The position numbers were made by a program, and so were the translations under genes. 10,844 nt of DNA from Candidatus Sumerlaeota bacterium. GTDB taxonomy: Bacteria; Sumerlaeota; Sumerlaeia; MWCT01. The DNA is taken from NCBI GenBank assembly GCA_026398545.1, contig JAPLSR010000316.1:1-10844 (forward strand), read 5' to 3'. Shown here piece after piece: positions 5,738 to 10,844 of the stretch. Position 1 is the stretch's first letter. Each line of letters begins with the position of its first letter. Under the pieces are notes generated by a model. It was given only the letters and a program-made list of their open reading frames with translations, was not told where the DNA came from and did no database searches.

Positions 5738-6115
5738 CTACCCGCGTTCACTGCCTCCAGAGAGCTCGTCCTTCAACTCCTCCTCGGACGAACCCACAGT
5801 GGACTCAAACTTGTTGTCAATCTTGCCCTTGATCTCATTGATGCTGCGCGTGAGGGCTTCCTCATAGGCTGCCAGGACCTTCCCTTCGATCATGCCGCGG
5901 GTCTCATTGTTCAGGGGATGTGCGATGTCACGGAATGTCCCATCGTTCATCTTGCGGCTCGGCATCGCCACAAAAAGCCCCTTCGTGCCCTTGATGATCT
6001 TGAGGTCACTGACAATGAAGCATTCATTAAGAGTGATAGTTGCAAACGCCTTCAGTTTCTCGTCCTCCTTGCTGAAAGGACGTACCCTGACCTCTGTCAC
6101 TTCCAATCCTGCCAT
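5738..6115 (-). CDS. spoVG: SpoVG family nucleic-acid-binding regulator
   Basis: This 125-residue protein begins MAGLEVTEVRVRPF. Family hallmarks follow: LKAFATITLNECFIVSDLKII (about 22-42) and KGLFVAMPSRKMNDG (45-59), then FRDIAHPLNNETR (61-73). SpoVG proteins are small DNA/RNA-binding regulators, known from Bacillus sporulation control, staphylococcal virulence and Borrelia. The ATG at 6115 fits the family N-terminus and has AAGGAAGGTGG upstream; an in-frame start at 6181 would add 22 unconserved residues and overlap ispE. The C-terminal part after about residue 95 is acidic (SSEEELKDELSGGSERG) and makes the protein longer than the usual 85-100 residues; such tails are common outside Bacillus. 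It is 40 bases behind ispE and in front of a strong terminator. In Bacillus ispE and spoVG also lie close, with purR and yabJ between; those are missing here. Confidence 0.95.
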   Translation of the reverse strand: MAGLEVTEVRVRPFSKEDEKLKAFATITLNECFIVSDLKIIKGTKGLFVAMPSRKMNDGTFRDIAHPLNNETRGMIEGKVLAAYEEALTRSINEIKGKIDNKFESTVGSSEEELKDELSGGSERG

Positions 6116-6148
6116 CGTTTCGTCACCACCTTCCTTTGATGTGTCCCT

Positions 6149-6165
6149 CGCGGATTCAGTCCGCG
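6149..6165 (-). other. Hairpin over the ispE stop codon
   Basis: CGCGGA-TTCAG-TCCGCG is a six-base stem with a five-base loop, and the ispE TGA stop (6156-6158) lies in the loop region. There is no T-tract, so it is not a terminator. It could limit or tune expression of spoVG, or stabilise an mRNA end after processing. Confidence 0.45.
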
Positions 6166-7031
6166 TTGTCAAAAACCACACCCTTCTGTGTCGGGCGGGT
6201 TATTGCCGAATAAGAATAACGCCGCCTCATGAGCGCGGCGAGAGGAGCCAAATCAACATCAACCGGGGCATACCCACACACCGCAGAACCGCTACCCGTC
6301 AGTAATGCCGCATCACAACCTCCCCACACGAGCATGTCCCTGATTTCCTTCAATACGGGATAAACCCCTGCCAGAGTCTCCTCAAATCTGTTATATAACA
6401 TCTGCCAGAGTTCATCAACCTTTTCCCCGGCGAGGGCTCTGACAAGGTCGTCGGAGCGCCGTTTATCCTGACACTCCTCAATCCGCAGTGCTTCATAAGC
6501 GCTCTTTGTCGGAATGCCGAAACCGGGATAAACGACAAGCGCCTGAAAATCCACACACCGGCGCACAGGTGTCAGAATCTCCCCCCGTCCCGAGGCAAGG
6601 GCGGTCCCGCCGCTCAAGCAAAACGGCACATCCATCCCAATCTCAAGCGCAAGCGTCCGGAGTTCCTCATCCCCAAGCCCCAATTGAAAAAATCTGTTGA
6701 ATCCCAGAAGGGCTGCCGCCGCATCGGCGCTGCCTCCCCCCAGACCCGCCCCCTGCGGAATCTTCTTTTCCAAATGCACACACACGCCACCCATGCGGTC
6801 GGGCGAGCGTCGCAACAGCAACTCATAAACCTTCCAGATAAGATTCCTCTCGCCTGCGGGTACAGGCGAATCGCTCAACGTAAGTTGAATTCCCTTATCT
6901 CCCTTTTCAAAGAACAACTCATCGAAGAGCTCAACACTCTGAAAAACCGTGTCAAGCTCATGATAACCATCCTGTCTCTTTTCAAGAACCTCCAGAAACA
7001 GGTTAATTTTTGCATGAGCCCGAATTTTCAT
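6156..7031 (-). CDS. ispE: 4-diphosphocytidyl-2-C-methyl-D-erythritol kinase
   Basis: IspE phosphorylates the 2-hydroxyl of CDP-methylerythritol with ATP, the fourth step of the MEP pathway to IPP and DMAPP, in the cytoplasm. The 291-residue length is normal. Seen: AKINLFLEV (7-15) with the catalytic lysine 8, DGYHEL (21-26), the GHMP-kinase ATP loop PQGAGLGGGSADAA (92-105), MDVPFCLSGGTA (133-144) with the conserved aspartate 134, and the C-terminal GHMP motif LTGSGSAVCG (244-253). ATG at 7031 gives the classical MKI-x-A-x-AKINL start; an in-frame TTG at 7067 would add 12 unconserved residues. No Shine-Dalgarno is visible. The gene is 70 bases behind the GT87-like gene, and a TTGACT (7069-7074) in that gap hints at an internal promoter without a good -10. 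Its product pathway supplies polyprenyl carriers. Confidence 0.96.
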   Translation of the reverse strand: MKIRAHAKINLFLEVLEKRQDGYHELDTVFQSVELFDELFFEKGDKGIQLTLSDSPVPAGERNLIWKVYELLLRRSPDRMGGVCVHLEKKIPQGAGLGGGSADAAAALLGFNRFFQLGLGDEELRTLALEIGMDVPFCLSGGTALASGRGEILTPVRRCVDFQALVVYPGFGIPTKSAYEALRIEECQDKRRSDDLVRALAGEKVDELWQMLYNRFEETLAGVYPVLKEIRDMLVWGGCDAALLTGSGSAVCGYAPVDVDLAPLAALMRRRYSYSAITRPTQKGVVFDNAD

Positions 7032-7101
7032 TATCAAGTTACACTTAAAAAGAAACCCGCCGGACAAAAGTCAAGCCCAAATATAACACATACCGCGTAA
7101 T

Positions 7102-8481
7102 TCAGACCTTTTTAATCCAGAGATGAATAAACAAGTATAAAACTCCCGCTGGTTTGATGAGATAATATGAAGTCTCTAACAAAAAATAAATGGTTAGACT
7201 ATGTGGATACAGGGGATTGGTTTCCGGTCTTCCGAAAAAAATCCAGAGAGATGGCATGGCAAGGAGGATATAAATCACAAGGGCAGGACGTCCTGTAATG
7301 TTTTCCCTCGCCACAAGTAATGCAAAAAGTGGCAGGAGCATGGTGTAATGATGCTCCCATGTGTCATAATACCAGAAGAACCAGGCGAGGGCAAAGAGGG
7401 TCAGGATGATTATCGGGTCACGACCCTTATCCCTTACCGCCATCCACAAAAAGGGAATTGGGAAAAGTATCACAAGATATAAAATATAATGCGCCCAGTA
7501 TGGGACCGGAATTTTTCCCTGTGAATCTCTTCTCAGATATAAAAGTCGGCACAGGGCAACAACTCCCCTCTGCACTCCCATACTGCCCCAGTAAAGTTCC
7601 GGCGGCTTTGGCGCAGCGTCGCTTTTATCGCCCGCATGTATCCCGCTTCCGGCAAAAAGTCTTCCCGCAATCCCCTGTTCGTAAAACAATTTTAAATCGG
7701 ATGGAAAAATAGCAAAATAAATAATCGTTGTGAGCGCAAGAAGGACAATCCAGCAAATGGGGCGCCGGAACTGCTTCCTGAAAAAGAAATAAAGGGCAAA
7801 TGGCAGCGAATATGCCTTCACAAACAAAGATACGCCCCACCAGTCCGTCGCCCGTTTCCCATTTCCCGACAAAATCCCCGTCGCCACACATAACCATAGA
7901 AACCCCATGAGGAATGAAAACTGTCCAAGGTAATACTCGATATGTATCGGATAAAAAGTCAGCCAGGCGCAAATGACATAAAAGCCCGTCCGGGGTCGTC
8001 TGACATGACGCAGGGTCAATGCGATTCCCAATAATAACAACGCCTCATTGAATGCCACCCAGAATTTATATGAAGATTCGGGCGGGAAGATATTCAGGAA
8101 TACCGCCAGCGAGTAAGCGATAATGGGCGGATAACGGAACGTTGCCACATACGGCGCGCGCATACGGGATTCTGAAAGAGGCAACCGGTTCATCTCCGGC
8201 TGAACGTGATAAACCGGTCTCCCCAGAAGCGCCTGATGCCCAGACTCGTAAACCGCAAAAAAATCCCCTCCGCGAGCCAGCCATCCATGCGTGTCCCAGG
8301 CGAACGGACGCCAGAAGCCGAAAAACCGGCTCCCATAATTCCCACGATTGGAGACGGAACACAAAAGAGATAAATGAAAAAGAAAAATTAATGGGAGGAC
8401 GACTTTCTGCCAGGTTGCAAATGATTTCCAGAATAATCGATAATTGATAATTGGCTGATGGCGCTGTGAAAGGTCGCTCAT
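7102..8481 (-). CDS. Second GT87-like polytopic membrane glycosyltransferase
   Basis: A 459-residue polytopic protein with about ten predicted helices. Family motifs: GGDFFAVYESGHQALLGRPVY (71-91), i.e. the acidic D-F-x-x-x-Y plus the G-x-P-V-Y turn, followed by the FRYPP signature (115-119); YLGQFSFLMGFLWL (184-197), the GQ motif; an FVKAYSLPFAL segment (220-230); and DTWEHHYTMLLPL (373-385) near the end. This is closer to the standard DUF2029/GT87 pattern than the plus-strand paralogue. GT87 enzymes use polyprenyl-phosphate sugars as donors; acceptor unknown. ATG at 8481 lies five bases after the stop of the foldase gene, so translation is probably coupled. No palindromic elements are seen in it. 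DUF2029 proteins are also often left annotated only as hypothetical membrane proteins. Confidence 0.87.
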   Translation of the reverse strand: MSDLSQRHQPIINYRLFWKSFATWQKVVLPLIFLFHLSLLCSVSNRGNYGSRFFGFWRPFAWDTHGWLARGGDFFAVYESGHQALLGRPVYHVQPEMNRLPLSESRMRAPYVATFRYPPIIAYSLAVFLNIFPPESSYKFWVAFNEALLLLGIALTLRHVRRPRTGFYVICAWLTFYPIHIEYYLGQFSFLMGFLWLCVATGILSGNGKRATDWWGVSLFVKAYSLPFALYFFFRKQFRRPICWIVLLALTTIIYFAIFPSDLKLFYEQGIAGRLFAGSGIHAGDKSDAAPKPPELYWGSMGVQRGVVALCRLLYLRRDSQGKIPVPYWAHYILYLVILFPIPFLWMAVRDKGRDPIIILTLFALAWFFWYYDTWEHHYTMLLPLFALLVARENITGRPALVIYILLAMPSLWIFFGRPETNPLYPHSLTIYFLLETSYYLIKPAGVLYLFIHLWIKKV

Positions 8482-8486
8482 TTCAT

Positions 8487-9455
8487 TCAGGGTCTGCCAA
8501 ATACCTCGACTGGGGCTTCGCTCCTTGCCTTCTGGTAAAAATTCTCAAGCGCCCGCTCTTTCTTCTCCTGCATAAGCCTCTCAAGAATTTTTCCCCTGAC
8601 CTCGGGCAGTGGGGTGACACTGCGCGGAGTCTCGCCCGTCTTTTCAATTATGTGATATCCGAGGTCGGTCTTGACAATGCCGGAACGCTCTCCCACCTTC
8701 AGGGGAAAGGCGGCGTCCTCGAATTCCTTGTTATACGTCCCGCGCTCAAAGGGGGAAAGCCGCCCTCCCTGGTCGCGCGAGACATGGATGGAAACATCCC
8801 GCGCCACATCGCCGAAATCCTCTCCTGCCCCAAGGCGGAGAAGCGCCTTCCGGGCGCTCTCCTCATCGCTGGTAAGGATGTGGCGCACCTGTATCTTTGC
8901 CTCTTGTGTGAATTCCTTGATATGCTCACTGTAATAATTTGCAATCTCCTCCTCGCTGACGGTTATCTTTTCCATAAGGACATTTCTCAGGATATAATCC
9001 AGCAGGAGACTTTGCCTCTCCTTTTCCACGTGGGCGAGAAAAATGGGGTCTTTATCAATCTTCTCCCTCTCGGCAAACCTCTGCACAAGCTCGTCAGAAA
9101 TCATCCTGTTCAGATACTCATCGCGAGTGAGAACTTTCTCCTTCTCCGGGTCCGCAATGAGGAGATACAGGTCGTAGCGCTTTTGAAATTCCTCATGCGA
9201 TATCTCCTTCCTGCCAATGCGGACGAGGGTTTCACTGCGAGGCGGTATCTCCGGTGCGAGCGACTGACGTCCGGACGGCGCGGAAGTTGAAACCTCAGTC
9301 TTTGGTGATGGAACAGGCGCTGGTATCACCGACACCTTCTTCCCCGCAGGCGTCTCCTTCGCTTTACCCGATATCCATGCGCAGTGCGTCATGAGCGCCA
9401 TACCGATAAGAATAAGAACAATGACTAAGGAACGCGGCATCATGTGTGGCAACAT
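8487..9455 (-). CDS. SurA/PrsA-like parvulin peptidyl-prolyl isomerase, membrane-anchored or periplasmic
   Basis: A 322-residue foldase of the extracytoplasmic space. It has an N-terminal hydrophobic segment (about 9-24), a Pro/Ser/Lys-rich linker (30-75), a helical SurA-N-like chaperone region (76-180, with a charged, coiled-coil-like composition), then one parvulin domain (about 187-273): KIQVRHIL, DEESARKALLRL, GEDFGDVARDVS, QGGRLSPFERG, FPLKVGERSGIVKTDLGYHII. A final helix (285-312) packs in SurA-type proteins. A cysteine at 25 follows the hydrophobic stretch, but MTHC is a poor lipobox because of histidine at -1, so lipidation is doubtful. Start: ATG at 9455 lies directly after AAAGG with no spacing; ATGs at 9443 and 9440 are possible alternatives with spacing of about 11 or more. 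It is the first gene of the minus-strand line that includes a GT87-like protein, ispE and spoVG. Confidence 0.92.
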   Translation of the reverse strand: MLPHMMPRSLVIVLILIGMALMTHCAWISGKAKETPAGKKVSVIPAPVPSPKTEVSTSAPSGRQSLAPEIPPRSETLVRIGRKEISHEEFQKRYDLYLLIADPEKEKVLTRDEYLNRMISDELVQRFAEREKIDKDPIFLAHVEKERQSLLLDYILRNVLMEKITVSEEEIANYYSEHIKEFTQEAKIQVRHILTSDEESARKALLRLGAGEDFGDVARDVSIHVSRDQGGRLSPFERGTYNKEFEDAAFPLKVGERSGIVKTDLGYHIIEKTGETPRSVTPLPEVRGKILERLMQEKKERALENFYQKARSEAPVEVFGRP

Positions 9456-9479
9456 CCTTTACCCGACGCGGGATATAAT

Positions 9480-9526
9480 AAATCGCACAGGAGAGTTAAA
9501 AGAAATATGATATTCCCGTGCGGTTT
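9480..9526. promoter_or_regulatory. Inverted repeat over the foldase promoter region
   Basis: AAATCGCAC (9480-9488) and GTGCGGTTT (9518-9526) are complementary at eight of nine positions, with 29 bases between. A TATTAT on the minus strand (9475-9480) lies at the downstream edge and could be the -10 of the foldase operon, 20 bases before its ATG, but no good -35 goes with it. The arrangement suits an operator or a hairpin in the upstream region; neither can be proved here. Confidence 0.3.
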
Positions 9527-9602
9527 AATAGTGAAATACAGGCATTGTATGGCTGTGCGCAAGGGGAAAGTGTCCCCTCCGCCCGGTGAATAATACAGGG
9601 GC

Positions 9603-9640
9603 AAAAAGAAGCCGGGATTTTTTATAACTCCGGGTTTTTT
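9603..9640. terminator. Possible bidirectional terminator behind the beta-helix gene
   Basis: Two CCGGG blocks (9612-9616 and 9630-9634), each followed on the plus strand by TTTTTTATA, can pair through their CCGG cores. On the minus strand the stem is followed by CTTCTTTTTG, on the plus strand by GTTTTTTATA. The stem is only four to five pairs with a bulge. The unit also looks like an 18-base tandem duplication. The position, about 30 to 60 bases behind the beta-helix stop, is right for a terminator. Confidence 0.38.
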
Positions 9641-9666
9641 ATAAAAATCAAAATGTCAGATAGTCA

Positions 9667-10844
9667 TCAATTATACATTCCCCAATATTTGGCATCCGAA
9701 ACAGGTTTTGGTGTCGGTGTTGGTGTTGGTATAGGCATTATTACTCCTGGATATTCGTCAGCACCGATGTCATATTCTGCCAGTGGACCATTGTTATCTA
9801 TACCTAAAACATCCATTGGACGTGGTTCTCCATCAAAATCAATATTTGGCACATCTTGGTCATATCCCGCATCAATACAAGGAGAGGCTAACTGCAAATG
9901 ATAGTCGTAAATCTTATATGTATCGCCGATTTGTGCAATAGCGGTAACATTGTCCCAGACCGTCATTGTCGTTGCAGTATTACTAACGATAACAAATTGA
10001 AGATTCTGTTTGGTATCAGGATTAAGGAGCCTGTTGGCGTGCTCGTTTACCGTCCAGGCGGCAGAATTGTTAGTGAGAGTAGTCTGAAAGGTGGCGGAAT
10101 TATAGACTGGTGCGGCAGTCCAGCTGCCGCCACTCAAAGTATCGCCGACAAATAGTGGGTTAAGTCCGATGTTATTACTGCACTCGGCAATCGCAGAATC
10201 CATCGCGGCGACACTCGTGTAAGGTGTAGTGCCTTCATCATAATAAACCCCATCCGGATTGCCGTAGAAGTCATTGTAGCTGACCATAGGGTCGCTATTC
10301 GTATCTTTCTCGTAGATGTCATACTTATTATTGTTGTAAAAAATAGTGTTCCTGATTTTGGGCGACGAGGAGGTGGAGCAATAAATCCCGCCGCCCCAGA
10401 AACCTGCCGAATTTCCCGAGATGGTGTTGTTGGTGATTGCGGGCGAGGAGGAGGAGTAGCAATAAATCCCGCCGCCCCAGAAACCTGCCAAATTTCCCGA
10501 TATGGTGTTGTTGGTGATTGCGGGCGAGGAGTAGGCGTAGCAACAAATCCCGCCGCCGTAGCCGTTGGTTGCCGAATTCCCCGAGATGGTGTTGTTGGTG
10601 ATTTCAGGCGAGGAGTTGGAGCAACAAATCCCGCCGCCGGAGCCTGCCGAATTTCCCGATATGGTATTGTTGGTGATTTCAGGCGAGGAGGCGAAGCAAT
10701 AAATCCCGCCGCCGTTGCCGTCTGCCGAATTTCCCGAGATGATGTTGTTGGTGATGGGGGGCGAGGAGAAGTCGCAATAAATCCCGCCGCCCCAGGCTGC
10801 CGAATTTCCCAAGATTATGTTGTTAGTGATTGCGGGCGAAGAGT
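9667..10844 (-). CDS. Right-handed parallel beta-helix protein with choice-of-anchor-Q-like end (5' part off the window)
   Basis: The open frame enters from the right edge, so the N-terminus and signal peptide are missing. Visible from the edge: six tandem units of 25-28 residues with the pattern SSPxITNNTISGNSAGxxGG followed by GIYC, then a degenerate seventh (SSPKIRNTIFYNNN). Each unit is one coil of a right-handed beta-helix, as in NosD/pectate-lyase-like surface proteins. Next come NIGLNPLFV, an insert of about 80 residues, and HLQLASPCIDAGYD...DFDGEPRPMD...YDIGADEY, the usual end of choice-of-anchor-Q-type proteins. The tail is PTPTPTPKPVSDAKYWGMYN; PTP linkers normally precede a sorting or anchoring part, but here only 11 residues follow. 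Probable role: exported surface or extracellular protein, perhaps carbohydrate-binding or adhesive; no catalytic residues can be assigned. Confidence is for the fold, not the function. Confidence 0.85.
   Translation of the reverse strand, partial: SSPAITNNIILGNSAAWGGGIYCDFSSPPITNNIISGNSADGNGGGIYCFASSPEITNNTISGNSAGSGGGICCSNSSPEITNNTISGNSATNGYGGGICCYAYSSPAITNNTISGNLAGFWGGGIYCYSSSSPAITNNTISGNSAGFWGGGIYCSTSSSPKIRNTIFYNNNKYDIYEKDTNSDPMVSYNDFYGNPDGVYYDEGTTPYTSVAAMDSAIAECSNNIGLNPLFVGDTLSGGSWTAAPVYNSATFQTTLTNNSAAWTVNEHANRLLNPDTKQNLQFVIVSNTATTMTVWDNVTAIAQIGDTYKIYDYHLQLASPCIDAGYDQDVPNIDFDGEPRPMDVLGIDNNGPLAEYDIGADEYPGVIMPIPTPTPTPKPVSDAKYWGMYN
10344..10844 (-). repeat. Coding tandem repeat, 75-84 bp units
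   Basis: The landmark CCCGA (or CCCAA) in the nucleotide repeat ends at 10419, 10500, 10584, 10659, 10737 and 10812, giving units of 81, 84, 75, 78 and 75 bases, all multiples of three. Neighbouring units share long identical blocks such as GGTGTTGTTGGTGATT and AAATCCCGCCGCC, so the nucleotide sequence, not only the protein, is conserved between units. The two units nearest the C-terminal side, 10413 and 10494, are almost identical over their length. The array continues past the right edge. Confidence 0.88.

Noticed and set aside
5597..6139. 180-codon plus-strand open frame
   Set aside because: It runs across the spoVG gene and its terminator in antisense; the SpoVG protein is unmistakable.
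6116..6181. Longer N-terminus for SpoVG from ATG 6181
   Set aside because: The extra 22 residues do not resemble the family and would overlap ispE; the start at 6115 gives the normal N-terminus and has a ribosome binding site.
7032..7067. Longer N-terminus for IspE from TTG 7067
   Set aside because: The family begins at the MKI...AKINL position; the 12 added residues are unconserved and there is no Shine-Dalgarno for the TTG.
8824..8842. AAGGCG/CGCCTT dyad inside the foldase gene
   Set aside because: It encodes conserved parvulin-domain sequence and lacks the arms and cores of the palindromic family; most likely chance.
8451..9290. 279-codon plus-strand open frame
   Set aside because: It lies opposite the parvulin foldase gene, has no domain that I recognise, and its codon pattern is the mirror of a well-supported protein.
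9562..9578. AGGGGA-AAGTG-TCCCCT hairpin
   Set aside because: A clear six-pair stem, but with no T-tract, no partner site and no link to a start codon; I cannot assign a role.
10344..10844. CRISPR-like regular spacing
   Set aside because: The repeats are coding, of variable unit length in whole codons, and translate into a beta-helix pattern; there are no unique spacers.

Overview
The window reads as a piece of a Gram-negative-type genome from an uncultivated, environmental bacterium. The pointers are a type IV pilin/pseudopilin N-terminus with a class III signal, two GT87-type polyprenyl-linked-sugar glycosyltransferases, a SurA/parvulin-type foldase, a large secreted protein with carboxypeptidase-regulatory-like domains, a right-handed beta-helix protein with a PTP-type linker, and SpoVG next to IspE. 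This mix fits lineages such as Sumerlaeota, Omnitrophota or Hydrogenedentota, but no marker here fixes the phylum. Phage genes, CRISPR arrays, tRNA, rRNA and transposase genes were not seen.

Layout. Positions 1-159 (minus) hold the first 53 codons of a prepilin, with a strong Shine-Dalgarno and a TTGACA promoter upstream. Positions 283-962 (minus) hold two overlapping membrane-protein genes: a DUF6677-like protein followed by a 61-residue protein, joined by an ATGA overlap. Positions 963-1344 are a 382-base non-coding region with a GC-rich cluster of dyads and a near-perfect 28-bp inverted repeat whose right arm supplies the -35 of the next gene. Positions 1345-2769 (plus) are a GT87-like membrane glycosyltransferase. 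It converges on a large secreted multidomain protein (2878-5574, minus). From 9455 down to 5738 runs a minus-strand gene line: parvulin-type foldase, second GT87-like protein, ispE, spoVG, closed by a strong intrinsic terminator at 5655-5695. From 9667 to the right edge (minus) is the C-terminal part of a repetitive beta-helix protein.

How the genes fit together. Most products act at the envelope: pilin, two lipid-linked sugar transferases, a periplasmic foldase and two secreted repeat proteins. IspE makes isoprenoid precursors, the source of the polyprenyl phosphate on which GT-C enzymes such as GT87 depend, so the ispE/GT87 adjacency is sensible, although that link is inference. SpoVG is a small nucleic-acid-binding regulator.

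The most interesting signal is a family of short GC-rich palindromic elements scattered in the left half. At least six copies lie inside reading frames, always preserving the frame, and related copies are translated in different frames. This is the behaviour known for Rickettsia palindromic elements. Second are the 80-bp hairpin at 1236-1315 with promoter-like half-sites on both flanks, and promoters placed so close to the start codon that the mRNAs would be nearly leaderless.
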